This document shows positions 34,933-44,637 of a stretch of 64,000 nt of DNA, one piece after another. Position 1 is the first letter of the stretch; each line of letters begins with the position of its first letter. A model generated the notes under the pieces. That model had not been told where the DNA came from, searched no databases, and worked only from the letters and a program-made list of their open reading frames with translations. The translations under genes were made by a program, and so were the position numbers. The stretch comes from Hyunsoonleella aquatilis. GTDB lineage: Bacteria; Bacteroidota; Bacteroidia; Flavobacteriales; Flavobacteriaceae. The DNA lies in NCBI RefSeq assembly GCF_014270105.1, contig NZ_JACNMF010000002.1, forward strand, positions 1 through 64,000, given 5' to 3'.

Positions 34933-36228
34933 CTAATTTTTTAAATTCATTTTTTGTTCTTTTTGCCTTTTAAGCATCACATAATTGGTTAAAAAGAAGC
35001 CCAGCCCGAAGCCTAAAAACAGTATCCCGCGTAGGACAAAGGACATTTCCGTGTCAAAAAATCGGCATACGATCAATATGGCGATAATCAACAATCCATA
35101 ATTCAAAACTCCAAAATGGAAAGTGTCCGCTCCTCTTTTTATAGTTGCAAGCGCAATACCCAAAATCAATAGATTTACAAGCGTCTGTGGAATATATTCG
35201 TTTTCAAATCCACTAAAGAAGATTAGGGTGAAAATTGCAAAAGAAAAGTGGGTTAAACTGAATTTGGTTGTCCCTTTTTTCAAAACTGCATAGCCCAAAA
35301 CCCCAATTGTAAGAATGAGCAAAACCAAAGACACATAAAGCCCCTGGGAATCCATTGGAAAGGTGGTTTTAGAGATATCCACCCAAAGCCAGTCAAAGCT
35401 GGTCATTATCAACATAAATACAGTACCCAACGAGCCCATGATCAAATAGCCGTTTCGCCTTAATTTCTGTTGGTGAAACAGAGGCAACTTGCCAATATTG
35501 TAGAAAAGCCCGAACAAAATGACGTACATCAGAAAGCCAAACTCATCGATATCATCCGTAAAGGTTCCTAGTACAATCGTTACGCTCAATGGGAACAACC
35601 AATTGAAAATAGAGGTAATATTTGCATGCAAATGACGCTTTATAAGCAGATAATAATGAGGCAGAACTGAGACCAATAATAACACATAATACCAAGGTGT
35701 TTTCCCGTAACTCATATAGGAATACCCATAGTCCACAGCATAATAGGTCATAAAAACGATATGAAGTATGGCCAAGGCGTTCGATTTTAACAGATAAATC
35801 AACGGTGCGCAAAGGAACATCCATATTAGAAGAAAACTGCTAAAATCCCCGGGTATGTTGTAGATTTGACTAATCAGTGACATACTGGCTCCAACGGCAA
35901 AAAACAGGAACGTCCCCGAGGTTTCTTTCCAAACTTTGGATTTCTTTTTAAGAATGGATATCCCAACTGCAACTTGCCCGATGATCAATGGCAGAAATGC
36001 CAAAAACGTTTTGGTTCCTCTTGAAAAATTATCCCAATTATGGGCCAAGATCAGGATAATGCCCAATCCAACTAGCAAAGCTCCCAAAACCCCAAACACT
36101 GTAAACAGGCGATTGGGCGCATCCACTTTTTTTGATTGGTAGTAGGCTTCAATTTTTAAAGCGCTTTCCTGTGATATCACTTGTTGTGCAACAAGTTCTT
36201 TTAAATCATTTTGAATTTTCGAATTCAT
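34933..36228 (-). CDS. DUF2157 multi-pass membrane protein
   Basis: 431 residues. A cytosolic N-terminus ('LKELVAQQVISQESALKIEA') is the DUF2157 lead, followed by about twelve hydrophobic helices; 'LILAHNWDNFSRGTKTFLAF' is the most conserved-looking family segment. It forms a pair with the GDYXXLXY gene downstream. Function is not established for the family. Confidence 0.88.
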   Translation of the reverse strand: MNSKIQNDLKELVAQQVISQESALKIEAYYQSKKVDAPNRLFTVFGVLGALLVGLGIILILAHNWDNFSRGTKTFLAFLPLIIGQVAVGISILKKKSKVWKETSGTFLFFAVGASMSLISQIYNIPGDFSSFLLIWMFLCAPLIYLLKSNALAILHIVFMTYYAVDYGYSYMSYGKTPWYYVLLLVSVLPHYYLLIKRHLHANITSIFNWLFPLSVTIVLGTFTDDIDEFGFLMYVILFGLFYNIGKLPLFHQQKLRRNGYLIMGSLGTVFMLIMTSFDWLWVDISKTTFPMDSQGLYVSLVLLILTIGVLGYAVLKKGTTKFSLTHFSFAIFTLIFFSGFENEYIPQTLVNLLILGIALATIKRGADTFHFGVLNYGLLIIAILIVCRFFDTEMSFVLRGILFLGFGLGFFLTNYVMLKRQKEQKMNLKN

Positions 36229-36268
36229 ACCAACTTAATTTAAATCATTAGAAATATAATTCATTTTT

Positions 36269-36300
36269 AAAACCCCGCAACCAAAAAGCCACGGGGTTTT
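36269..36300 (-). terminator. possible terminator between membrane-protein genes
   Basis: AAAACCCCG (36269-36277) pairs perfectly with CGGGGTTTT (36292-36300). The T run lies within the stem rather than after it on the minus strand, so strength is uncertain. It would separate the 159-residue protein gene from the DUF2157 pair. Confidence 0.5.
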
Positions 36301-36318
36301 GGGTTAGCCAACCAATCA

Positions 36319-36798
36319 TCAAAACAAAAAAATCATATAGATGATGATACCCTCTGCAATCCCTGTAATGATGGACATCCCCAGAATGTCCTTGATTTTG
36401 CTCCTTAAAAAGAACACCGTGCTTAAAATGGCCATAATGGCAGCCAGTAAAATTTCCAATGCGCCGATTTTTGACAACAGGAACGTAATTCCCGTAAATC
36501 CAGCTGTAACGGCCAAGGTTATTAAACAGAATTTTATAACCTCATCCTTGCTATAATTCCCTTCGGCAAAGCCTTTCCGTAAATCCCTTAAAATGGATAG
36601 TACAAACAATAAGGGGACAACAGATAAAAATGGAGCAAACACCACTTTTATGCCTTTAATAATAGACAAATCATTGTAAAAAAAGAAGGCGATGGTGGTA
36701 AACACCAGCAATCCAGTTACTATAATAGCCTGAAACGTAAACAGCAGTTCCCGTTTTGACACATTGTTTTTTTCCGATTTTTGAAATACTTGGTTCAT
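36319..36798 (-). CDS. four-helix membrane protein, unknown
   Basis: 159 residues with four to five hydrophobic helices (for example 'FQAIIVTGLLVFTTIAFFFY' and 'LITLAVTAGFTGITFLL'). No family recognised. It is the third of three small membrane-protein genes (37295-37453, 36826-37293, this one) in the same direction, 27 bases after its neighbour. Confidence 0.6.
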   Translation of the reverse strand: MNQVFQKSEKNNVSKRELLFTFQAIIVTGLLVFTTIAFFFYNDLSIIKGIKVVFAPFLSVVPLLFVLSILRDLRKGFAEGNYSKDEVIKFCLITLAVTAGFTGITFLLSKIGALEILLAAIMAILSTVFFLRSKIKDILGMSIITGIAEGIIIYMIFLF

Positions 36799-36825
36799 AA
36801 TTTTAGATTTTGATGATTTAAGTTT

Positions 36826-37293
36826 TTAAGCAGACAAAAAGAATACATGAATGGCGAGCGATAACAATACACCACTCAAGATGCCATTTGCCTTTAAATT
36901 GTTGTATAAAATGAAATTAAGCACGTACGAGCTCACCGCCGTGGAGTTGATGAGATGTGCAAAAATTAGGTTGTTTTCTAGTTTTTGATGAGTGGCATAT
37001 TCTATCAATTGCATGAAGGCCACACCGATTAAAATGGTAAGCACCAGCAAAATCGTGGCCGGTTTTTGGTTTTTCAATTTATAATCGTCGGTGTTTTGTG
37101 GCAAAAAATGTTCAATCAAAATAAACCGAACAAAGAACAGCATGGGGATGGGAAACAAAATGGACGCAATGATTTTTATCACATCCTTAAAGGTGCGTAT
37201 TTCGTCATAACCCAAAAACACCAAATAGATGAATACCACCACCGAAATGCCCGTGGTCACCACAAAGGCCATATTTAAGCGCTTCAGCAACAT
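36826..37293 (-). CDS. membrane protein, unknown
   Basis: 155 residues from the ATG at 37293 (MLLKRLNMAFVVTTGISVVV). A TTG three codons upstream also opens the frame, but the ATG follows the previous stop by one base, which favours coupled translation. Four hydrophobic helices; the last ends 'GVLLSLAIHVFFLSA'. No family recognised. Confidence 0.6.
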   Translation of the reverse strand: MLLKRLNMAFVVTTGISVVVFIYLVFLGYDEIRTFKDVIKIIASILFPIPMLFFVRFILIEHFLPQNTDDYKLKNQKPATILLVLTILIGVAFMQLIEYATHQKLENNLIFAHLINSTAVSSYVLNFILYNNLKANGILSGVLLSLAIHVFFLSA

Positions 37294-37294
37294 G

Positions 37295-37453
37295 TTATGC
37301 AATTAATATCCTTGCGCTTCCCACAGTATGGCCGGCCATAACAGAAATACAATGACTGTAGTAAGCTTTGATACGTTCTGAAATCCCTTTTGAGGTTAAA
37401 ATGACTATTGCTATAGTCGCAATAATCGCTGTGTTTTTGATGAATCGTTTCAT
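37295..37453 (-). CDS. 52-residue single-helix protein
   Basis: MKRFIKNTAIIATIAIVILT is a signal-anchor-like helix, followed by a short polar tail ending ARILIA. The small size and the tight one-base junction with the next gene support it as a real operon member. Function unknown. Confidence 0.5.
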   Translation of the reverse strand: MKRFIKNTAIIATIAIVILTSKGISERIKAYYSHCISVMAGHTVGSARILIA

Positions 37454-37603
37454 AATTTTTGTTTTGATGATTACGAAGCAAAACTGCAAAAGTTTCAATT
37501 CGCACAAAACACATATTTTTAATAAAACTGACGATATGTTTTATTAATATTATTAATTATTTCCTATTTTTATTATACCTAATAAATATTTACTGACGAC
37601 TAA

Positions 37604-39103
37604 ATGAATGATTTAAATACCATTGTTTCCTCGTTTTCCAAAGAAGACCAGCTTCGTTTTCTTTCATTTTTAGAGAAAAAGAATAAGCGCCGTGATGCCA
37701 AAAACGTTGAGCTGTTTAAACTTTTGGGGCATGCCGATTTGGATTCAAAAGACATCTGTTTTCAGCTATACGGTAAGCAAAATAGTGGCGCTTATCACGC
37801 CTTGCGAAAACGGTTGTTTCAATCGATTATTCATTTTTCTGCTAACTCTAGCTTGGAAGATGAGAACTCCATTCAAATGGACGTGATTAAATATATTTTA
37901 GCTTCTCGAAATTACTTGCAACAAAAACAGTTCAATGTAGCCAATAAAATTCTGCGAAAGGCAGAGCTGATTGCCATAGAACATCACTTATTTCCGCTTC
38001 TAAATGAAATCTATCACACGCAAATCCAATATGCCCATGCCTATCCATCAGCAGATTTGAACGACCTCATCCAAAAGTTCAACAAGAACAAGGAAAAGCA
38101 CCATCTGGAAGACCAACTGAACATTGTGTATTCCAGAATTAAACAAAAGTTGAGCAAAGATGACACCAGCGATTTCCAATCCATACTGGATGACACCTTG
38201 AAAGAATTCAACATGGATATCATCAGTAAACTGTCCTTTAAATCCCTATATCAGTTAATAAGCATCGTAACTGTTTCGGCTTTTGCAACAAATGATTATC
38301 TGAAAATTGAAGCTTTTCTAATTAAAACCTACAACACCATTTTATCATATAAAGACAAGGAAAGGCAACCATTTTATCATATTCAAATACTGTATCACAT
38401 AGCAAATACGCTCTTTAGAAATAAAAAATTTGAAGCCTCTGAAACGTTTTTAGAAAAAATGCACCAGTTGATGCTTCTGCATAAAAACAAGTATTTCAAT
38501 ACGTTCAAATTGAAATATCATTTACTCCTGAGTTTAAACTACAATTACACAAACCGTCAAAGTATGGCTATCCAATCGCTGGAGCCTTTTGTAAACCTAA
38601 AGCACCCGGATATCGAGTCTATCTTAGACATCCATTTAAGCCTCATTATGTTTTATTTTCAAAAAGGCGAATTAAAAAAAGCTCACCAATTGTTCTCAAA
38701 ATTTTACCATAGTGACAAATGGTATACGCAAAAAGCAGGAATCGAATGGGTGATAAAAAAGAATTTGGCCGAAATACTTTTGCACGTTGAATTAGGGAAC
38801 ATCGACCTTGTGGAATCCAAATTATTAAGTTTTAAACGCCATTATTTGGGCTTTTTAAAATCCATTGGCCAATCTCGTGTGGTTACCTACCTCAACCTTG
38901 TGGAACAGCATTACAAAAACCCTGAAAAAGTGACCTCGGAGCAATTTAAAGACAAAGTGGAGACCTCCTTTGAATGGATAGAGCCAGAACAAGAAGATAT
39001 TTTTGTGATGAGTTTTTATGCATGGCTAAAAAGCAAAATGGACAAGGAACCGCTTTACAATACGACTATGGAACTTGTAAAACGTGCCCAATTTCAAAAG
39101 TAA
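37604..39103 (+). CDS. helical-repeat protein, unknown
   Basis: 499 residues, all-helical, cytosolic. The N-terminus ('STIVSSFSKEDQ'-like: MNDLNTIVSSFSKEDQLRFL) and 'QLYGKQNSGAYHALRKRLFQ' are typical of a widespread flavobacterial hypothetical family; the rest has TPR-like helical pairs ('ETFLEKMHQLMLLHKNKYF'). It probably acts as a scaffold, but no partner can be named. The downstream beta-barrel gene starts 19 bases after the stop. Confidence 0.7.
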   Translation: MNDLNTIVSSFSKEDQLRFLSFLEKKNKRRDAKNVELFKLLGHADLDSKDICFQLYGKQNSGAYHALRKRLFQSIIHFSANSSLEDENSIQMDVIKYILASRNYLQQKQFNVANKILRKAELIAIEHHLFPLLNEIYHTQIQYAHAYPSADLNDLIQKFNKNKEKHHLEDQLNIVYSRIKQKLSKDDTSDFQSILDDTLKEFNMDIISKLSFKSLYQLISIVTVSAFATNDYLKIEAFLIKTYNTILSYKDKERQPFYHIQILYHIANTLFRNKKFEASETFLEKMHQLMLLHKNKYFNTFKLKYHLLLSLNYNYTNRQSMAIQSLEPFVNLKHPDIESILDIHLSLIMFYFQKGELKKAHQLFSKFYHSDKWYTQKAGIEWVIKKNLAEILLHVELGNIDLVESKLLSFKRHYLGFLKSIGQSRVVTYLNLVEQHYKNPEKVTSEQFKDKVETSFEWIEPEQEDIFVMSFYAWLKSKMDKEPLYNTTMELVKRAQFQK

Positions 39104-39122
39104 ATTGAAGTATATTTGCTCG

Positions 39123-40343
39123 ATGTTTAAAAAAGCCCTGATAATTTTTACTGTACTTTACGCTACATTGTTGTTTTCGCAGGAACGCGACAGTATCGTC
39201 TTTAAAAATGGCATTGACAGGCCCAGTACTTTATCCACACATCATTTCGGTATTTTTAGCGCAAGGATTAATCAGAACTTTAAGATTGCTCCACCTCAGC
39301 GCGATATATTTTCAGTTAATTATTCTAGCGGCAATACCTTCCATCCCTTTGTTGAAGCCTATTTTCCTGAGGATCCTATGGTCAGGGATGCACAGAGCAA
39401 AAAGGTATGGTACCAAAGGGATTTTAATTTTGTAGACCAAGAAACGACCCCTGCTGAATATATGAATATTGTGATTGATGCCGTTATCAAGGAATTTCGA
39501 TTTAACTATAATTTTGCTCTTGGCAAAAATCACGAAGTGGGTTTGACTCTTCGATCCTATTTGATTACGCGGGGCAAGTATCCATTTTCCGTTTTCACCA
39601 GTGACGAAGGCATCGAATGGTTTCATAGCAATGTAGCCGGTGGCGAGGATCCTTTTGGAAGACGCTACTATGGGTTAAACCAAGTGAACTTTAGATATCT
39701 TGACAGAAACGGCCGGACGCTCAAACTTAATACCAACGATTTTTTTATCGGTGGATTGGAATTCAATCACTTCTACTATCCTGAGTTTTTAAGAAATGAA
39801 GAGAGAATGGTCTATGGAAAATTTGGAAGTCACATCGGGTTAAACACCTCCAAATTCAACAAGTCGCTAGATTATGGGATATCGGCAAATGTGGTAAAAC
39901 GACTTATCCTAAAAAACCAAAATGAATTCAATTTTGGCCTTGGAGCCAGTGTACTTCGGAAAAATTTTATTGCTGGGAAAGGCAACATAGATTTGGGAAA
40001 TAACGCTTATTTAGGAGCTTTTGAAGCCCATGCAGAATTCACGAAATACACTAAAAAAGGGAATTATCATGCTTTTGGTGTGAATTATCACGTACAGACG
40101 CGATACAACAGAAAAGAGGAAGCCGATTATTTTAGGTTGCTCGGCAAATGGAAAGAAATCAATGGAGGTTGGCAAAATGGGGTAGCTACACTATACCAAA
40201 CCCTAAACGACTGGAATTTTATCTATACCTACGGCAGGCCTAACTACAAAATCTCACTATTCATCAAAGAAGACCTTGAAGTAAACAATGCCCCTGATTT
40301 TCAAACAGGTATCACCCTAGAAATTCCAATTTCAGGACATTAA
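39123..40343 (+). CDS. exported protein, probable outer-membrane beta-barrel
   Basis: 406 residues from the ATG at 39123 (MFKKALIIFTVLYATLLFSQ, signal peptide). An upstream Met overlaps the previous gene and would spoil the signal. The mature part alternates hydrophobic and polar residues with many aromatic ones ('FRFNYNFALGKNHEVGLTL', 'FNFGLGASVLRKNFIAG') and ends LEIPISGH, consistent with a barrel of about 14-16 strands. No family name is recognised. Confidence 0.65.
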   Translation: MFKKALIIFTVLYATLLFSQERDSIVFKNGIDRPSTLSTHHFGIFSARINQNFKIAPPQRDIFSVNYSSGNTFHPFVEAYFPEDPMVRDAQSKKVWYQRDFNFVDQETTPAEYMNIVIDAVIKEFRFNYNFALGKNHEVGLTLRSYLITRGKYPFSVFTSDEGIEWFHSNVAGGEDPFGRRYYGLNQVNFRYLDRNGRTLKLNTNDFFIGGLEFNHFYYPEFLRNEERMVYGKFGSHIGLNTSKFNKSLDYGISANVVKRLILKNQNEFNFGLGASVLRKNFIAGKGNIDLGNNAYLGAFEAHAEFTKYTKKGNYHAFGVNYHVQTRYNRKEEADYFRLLGKWKEINGGWQNGVATLYQTLNDWNFIYTYGRPNYKISLFIKEDLEVNNAPDFQTGITLEIPISGH

Positions 40344-40445
40344 AAAACTCTTCTTTTTGTTAATTTCTCGTTAAAACCACTGGTGTTTTTTAAACCATTT
40401 TTGGGTTTCACAGTCAAAGCATCAAACAACTTAAAATTTATTACG

Positions 40446-40889
40446 ATGAAAAAACTTTTAATCCTAGCCGTGGCCATATTCGCAGTTCAAATGACATCTG
40501 CCCAAGCCAAAGAAAGAGGCCAAAAAGGAATGGACTTGACAGCTGAAGAAATGGCGACTATTCAGACCAAAAAGATGACTTTATTTTTAGACTTGAACAA
40601 GTCCCAGCAAGACGATGTGTACCAAGTTAATTTGGAAAATGCAAAATTGAGAAAAGCACACTTGGCTGAAAGAAAAGCCAAAAAGGAAAGTGCAGAGGCA
40701 ACGAAGCCCTCAAAAGAGGAGCGTGTAGCAATGATGAATAAAATGTTAGATCATAAAATTACCGTTAAAGCAAAAATGAAAGACATTTTAAATGATGAGC
40801 AATACCAGAAATGGGAAAAAGCGCAGGCTAGAAGGCATGCTAAAATGAAAGAAAAAGCAAAAAACAAGCGCAAAGGCAAAAGAGCTTAA
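40446..40889 (+). CDS. small exported Lys/Glu-rich protein, Spy/CpxP-like
   Basis: 147 residues from the ATG at 40446 (MKKLLILAVAIFAVQMTSAQ, signal peptide). The mature chain is helical and charged: 'DLTAEEMATIQTKKMTLFLD', 'LNKSQQDDVYQVNLE' and 'MKDILNDEQYQKWEK' resemble the LTxxQ-type repeats of Spy/CpxP periplasmic chaperones as seen in Bacteroidota. The C-terminus is extremely basic (KNKRKGKRA). Function by analogy only: periplasmic stress chaperone. Confidence 0.7.
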   Translation: MKKLLILAVAIFAVQMTSAQAKERGQKGMDLTAEEMATIQTKKMTLFLDLNKSQQDDVYQVNLENAKLRKAHLAERKAKKESAEATKPSKEERVAMMNKMLDHKITVKAKMKDILNDEQYQKWEKAQARRHAKMKEKAKNKRKGKRA

Positions 40890-40941
40890 AAATATTGATT
40901 AATGATTTAGTTTAGTGATTTTTATTATAGTTAAAACGAAG

Positions 40942-40984
40942 AACGTCTCCAATCCCGATAGCCATCGGGAGGAGGCGTTTTTTT
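40942..40984. terminator. bidirectional terminator built on a dispersed palindrome
   Basis: AACGTCTCC (40942-40950) pairs with GGAGGCGTT (40971-40979), and the inner CCCGATAGCCATCGGG (40954-40969) is the dispersed palindrome also at 193 and 10699. A T run follows. It ends the Spy-like gene, and on the other strand it lies directly at the hemL stop. Confidence 0.8.
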
Positions 40985-42269
40985 ACAAAGTCTGCGCCAC
41001 CTTATCGACAGCTTTAATCGTAAAATCTAAATCTTCATAGGCCAATGCATCGGTGATGAACCAAGTTTCAAATGCACTTGGGGCAATATAGACTCCTTCC
41101 TTAAGCATACCATGGAAAAATGCCTTAAACGTATCGTTGTTGCCTTTGGCTGATGAATTAAAATCGGTTACTTCACCTTCAGCAAAATGTACCGAAATCA
41201 TAGACCCCACACGATTTATGGTATGCGTAATTTTATTATCGTTCAAAACTTTTGCCATCCCTTTATGCAGATACTCCGTCTTTTCAGCTAAACGATTGAA
41301 GATTTCTGAATCATTATTTAACTCGGTCAACATTGCCAAACCCGCGGCCATGGCCAACGGATTACCACTTAAAGTACCTGCTTGATATACTGGCCCCAAT
41401 GGCGCCAAATGGTTCATAATTTCGTTTCTGGCCGCAAAAGCACCTACCGGAAGTCCTCCCCCGATAACTTTTCCAAAGCAAACGATATCGGCATTAATGT
41501 TGAACAATTGTTGCGCTCCACCTTTTGCCAATCTGAACCCGGTCATCACCTCATCAAATACCAATAAAATCCCATTGGCATCGCATAATTCCCGAAGCGC
41601 TTCCAAAAACCCTGCTTTAGGCGGAATACATCCCATATTCCCAGCAACGGGCTCAATAATAATACAAGCAATTTCATTCGGATTGGATGCAATCAGAGCC
41701 TTTACATTTTCAATATCGTTGTAGTTCGCCAATAAAGTATCCTTGGCCGTGCCTTGGGTTACCCCCGGACTATTGGGCGTTCCAAAAGTACTGGCACCAC
41801 TGCCAGCCTGAATCAAAAAGGAATCGGAATGCCCATGATAACAGCCTGCAAATTTTATGATTTTATCGCGACCTGTAAATCCTCTAGCCAAACGCACCGC
41901 ACTCATACAGGCTTCAGTACCTGAATTCACAAAACGGATTTTGTCAATATTCGGCACCATGGAAACGGCCAATTCGGCAATTTTGGTTTCGATTTCTGTT
42001 GGCATGCCAAATGAAGTGCCCTTTTTAGCTTTTTCAACTACGGCATTCACCACAGGCTCAAAAGTATGCCCCAAAATCATCGGTCCCCAAGAATTGATGT
42101 AGTCTATCAATCGATTACCATCCTCATCGTACAAATACGCACCCTTCGCGGCTTTCACAAAAATGGGAGTACCCCCCACGCCTTTAAACGCCCTTACCGG
42201 CGAATTCACACCTCCCGGAATCACCTTTTCTGCTGCCGCAAACAAGGCACTACTTCGTTGATAAATCAT
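40983..42269 (-). CDS. hemL: glutamate-1-semialdehyde 2,1-aminomutase
   Basis: HemL converts glutamate-1-semialdehyde to 5-aminolevulinate with PLP, in heme synthesis. The 428-residue protein has '[18 protein letters not shown]' at the N-terminus, '[20 protein letters not shown]', 'CYHGHSD', '[11 protein letters not shown]' and the PLP lysine in '[15 protein letters not shown]' (about residue 267). All family landmarks are intact. It is followed upstream by a glucosaminidase gene 7 bases away; no other heme gene is in the window. Confidence 0.97.
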   Translation of the reverse strand: MIYQRSSALFAAAEKVIPGGVNSPVRAFKGVGGTPIFVKAAKGAYLYDEDGNRLIDYINSWGPMILGHTFEPVVNAVVEKAKKGTSFGMPTEIETKIAELAVSMVPNIDKIRFVNSGTEACMSAVRLARGFTGRDKIIKFAGCYHGHSDSFLIQAGSGASTFGTPNSPGVTQGTAKDTLLANYNDIENVKALIASNPNEIACIIIEPVAGNMGCIPPKAGFLEALRELCDANGILLVFDEVMTGFRLAKGGAQQLFNINADIVCFGKVIGGGLPVGAFAARNEIMNHLAPLGPVYQAGTLSGNPLAMAAGLAMLTELNNDSEIFNRLAEKTEYLHKGMAKVLNDNKITHTINRVGSMISVHFAEGEVTDFNSSAKGNNDTFKAFFHGMLKEGVYIAPSAFETWFITDALAYEDLDFTIKAVDKVAQTL

Positions 42270-42276
42270 CTGAAAT

Positions 42277-43071
42277 TTATTTGGTTTTTATCTTAAGCAC
42301 CTGCCCAATGGAAATGGTCGTGCCCGTTAAATTATTTTGTTGTTGCAGTTCTTCAACACTAATATCGTGCAACCTGGAAATGGAATACAACGTATCCCCT
42401 TTTGCTACAACATGGATCGTTTCGTTAAAATTTTCTTTTCTTGAAACTGTTGCACCCAGCACCTCATCGTCGTATTTGTACAATTTGTATCGCTCTATCA
42501 AACTGATAAGTTTTTGGGGATATTTTTTATCGGTGGCATAACCGGCCGCTTTTAAACCCTTTGCCCAAGCCTTATAATTACGGACATTTAAATCGAAAAG
42601 ACTAGCGTATCGTTTTCTTGTGGTTAAAAACAAGGAATGGTCCCGGTACGAATATTTGGCGTGGTTGTACTTTCGGAAGCACTCTCCTTTTTTATCATCA
42701 TCGTGATAGATTTTAGCTCCAGACCATGTATGACACTTGATACCGAAATGATTATTTGCTTGCACTGAAAGCCTACCTTTTCCAGAAGCAGATTCCAAAA
42801 TCCCCTGCGCCAAAGTGATACTTGCCGGAATGTTATACAGTGTCATTTCCTTTTGAGCAATGGATTTATAGGTTTCGATGTAACGTTCAGTCGCACTTAG
42901 ATTTGTATTGGAATTAATAGGATCAGTTTCCTTCTCGGGCTCCGATGATTTCTTTACCACTTTGACTTCCTCTGTCTCAGTTTTTTGCGATTTTTTGGTG
43001 ACCACAGTTTTTTTTGAGCCACAACTAAACAACACAACGCCTAAAAGAAATATGACGACTATTCGTTTCAT
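42277..43071 (-). CDS. LysM lipoprotein glucosaminidase
   Basis: 264 residues: lipoprotein signal ([16 protein letters not shown]), a Lys/Glu-rich linker (about 20-60), an N-acetylglucosaminidase (GH73-type) domain with '[17 protein letters not shown]' and '[12 protein letters not shown]', and one C-terminal LysM ('[15 protein letters not shown]'). It should cleave peptidoglycan glycan strands from the outer-membrane side. The catalytic Glu is in QGILESASG. The start abuts the stop of the PLP enzyme gene. Confidence 0.92.
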   Translation of the reverse strand: MKRIVVIFLLGVVLFSCGSKKTVVTKKSQKTETEEVKVVKKSSEPEKETDPINSNTNLSATERYIETYKSIAQKEMTLYNIPASITLAQGILESASGKGRLSVQANNHFGIKCHTWSGAKIYHDDDKKGECFRKYNHAKYSYRDHSLFLTTRKRYASLFDLNVRNYKAWAKGLKAAGYATDKKYPQKLISLIERYKLYKYDDEVLGATVSRKENFNETIHVVAKGDTLYSISRLHDISVEELQQQNNLTGTTISIGQVLKIKTK

Positions 43072-44055
43072 TTAAATTTCAATTAAAGGTAAATTCTTCG
43101 TTTTTAATACCTGGTTCATTCCGACGATACCTTGAAGACCTCCGGTATGGATTGCCAATATTTTTGAGCCTGAAGGGAAATACTGTTTTTTAATCAAGTC
43201 CATAATTCCAAACAGCATTTTACCGGTGTAAATAGGGTCTAACTGAATATTATTTTCCAATTTAAACTGATTGATGAAATCCACTAATTCGGCATTCACC
43301 TTACCATAACCACCAAAATGATAATCCGCTATTAACTCCCAGTTAGTCTTCGATACAAATTTACTAATATCATCTTGCAAAAACGCCCCTTTTAAGGCAG
43401 GAAATCCCAAAACTTGTTGACCAGGTTTTGAACAATTTATAAGGCCGGATATAGTACCACCAGTGCCTACCGGACAGCAAATAAAATCGAAATTATGCTC
43501 CGTATCCCTTAAAATTTCTTCGCAACCTTTTACCGCAAGTGTGTTTGTTCCGCCTTCGGGAACCAAATAAAAATTATTGAACTCAGATTTCAATTCGGTC
43601 AAAAACCTTTCGGAGGTTTTTTCTCGATAGGTTTGCCGGGACACAAACTTAAATCGCATTGCGTTCTGTTTTGCAAAACTTAAAGTGGGATTAGAATCAA
43701 TTTTAGCACTCAACTCCTCCCCGCGTATCACTCCGATGGTTTTGAATCCTAAAATTTGGCCAGCCAAAGCAACGGAGGCTATATGGTTTGAAAAAGCACC
43801 ACCAAAGGTCAGCAACGTATCGAAGCCCAGCTTTTCGGCTTCTTTTAAATTGTATTTTAACTTTCGATACTTATTTCCAGACACGAAAGCATGCAATTCA
43901 TCTTCCCTTTTGATGTATAATTCCACATCGACTTCAAAAGGAAGGTTTATCTTTTGATTTCTGGTATGCTCAAACTCAAAATTCACCGTTTGCGAAGATA
44001 TAGCTAAATCAACACAAAATAACATGAATCTTTTGACTAAAAAACCAAATTTCAT
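43072..44055 (-). CDS. PLP-dependent ACC deaminase/D-cysteine desulfhydrase family
   Basis: 327 residues. The PLP lysine is in 'VSGNKYRKLKYNL', the cofactor-contacting 'FGGAFSNHIASVA' follows, and the glycine loop 'CCPVGTGGTISGL' lies near residue 195. The family includes ACC deaminase and D-cysteine desulfhydrase; sequence alone does not settle which. The N-terminal 20 residues (before SSQTVNFEFEH) look unusual, so a later start is possible. It is one base upstream of the glucosaminidase gene and probably co-transcribed. Confidence 0.87.
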   Translation of the reverse strand: MKFGFLVKRFMLFCVDLAISSQTVNFEFEHTRNQKINLPFEVDVELYIKREDELHAFVSGNKYRKLKYNLKEAEKLGFDTLLTFGGAFSNHIASVALAGQILGFKTIGVIRGEELSAKIDSNPTLSFAKQNAMRFKFVSRQTYREKTSERFLTELKSEFNNFYLVPEGGTNTLAVKGCEEILRDTEHNFDFICCPVGTGGTISGLINCSKPGQQVLGFPALKGAFLQDDISKFVSKTNWELIADYHFGGYGKVNAELVDFINQFKLENNIQLDPIYTGKMLFGIMDLIKKQYFPSGSKILAIHTGGLQGIVGMNQVLKTKNLPLIEI

Positions 44056-44152
44056 CGTTAAAAATCATCGCCATAACAAAGGCTATGTCTCAAATTTTTG
44101 CCTTGAACTTTGATTTTTTTCCTTAAAATCTTCGATGCCATTTTATATCAAT

Positions 44153-44476
44153 TTAGCTATACTTCAAAAATCGCCAAAATGACCTTTTTTTTAAATACTT
44201 CAAATCCTTTTCATTGGAATATGCCTCTCTTTCAAAAGAAATATTAAGATAGGCCCTGTGCCAATTTTTAAATTGTACCAATCTTATCAAAAATTCGATG
44301 CCGTACCAAATGTAAAACGGTAACACCAATAACTCTAGCTGTTGCCTCAAATGGATTTTCTCGTGATTGATCAAAGTGGCGCTAAATTTCAATTCCTTTC
44401 GGTGTAAAAAAATGAAGGGGAAAATCGAAATACCATCATAGCCTTTGGGCACTATGTATTTTGAAATTAGAATCAT
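44153..44476 (-). CDS. small membrane protein with an HExxH motif
   Basis: 107 residues. 'LINHEKIHLRQQLEL' contains HEKIH, a gluzincin-type zinc motif, with 'FEREAY' about 45 residues later as a possible third ligand. A hydrophobic segment ('LLVLPFYIWYGIEFLIRLV') lies between them. It may be a minimal membrane metallopeptidase or a non-catalytic relative. Such short proteins are common hypothetical genes in flavobacteria. Confidence 0.6.
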   Translation of the reverse strand: MILISKYIVPKGYDGISIFPFIFLHRKELKFSATLINHEKIHLRQQLELLVLPFYIWYGIEFLIRLVQFKNWHRAYLNISFEREAYSNEKDLKYLKKRSFWRFLKYS

Positions 44477-44624
44477 AAATTATTCAAGACACGAATTACA
44501 CTAATTTACACCAATTTTATTTTGACTGAACCCTTAATTTGTGATCATTCGTGAAATTCGTGTCTAAAAAATATCGGAAAACAGGCCAATCACTCAGCAT
44601 AAATCATAATTCTTCAAATTTAAA

Positions 44625-44632
44625 TATCTTTG
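44625..44632 (+). promoter_or_regulatory. TAnnTTTG -7 element before the DUF5522 gene
   Basis: TATCTTTG is an exact consensus match that ends six bases before the ATG at 44638, implying a very short or absent 5' leader. Confidence 0.45.
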
Positions 44633-44637
44633 TAATA

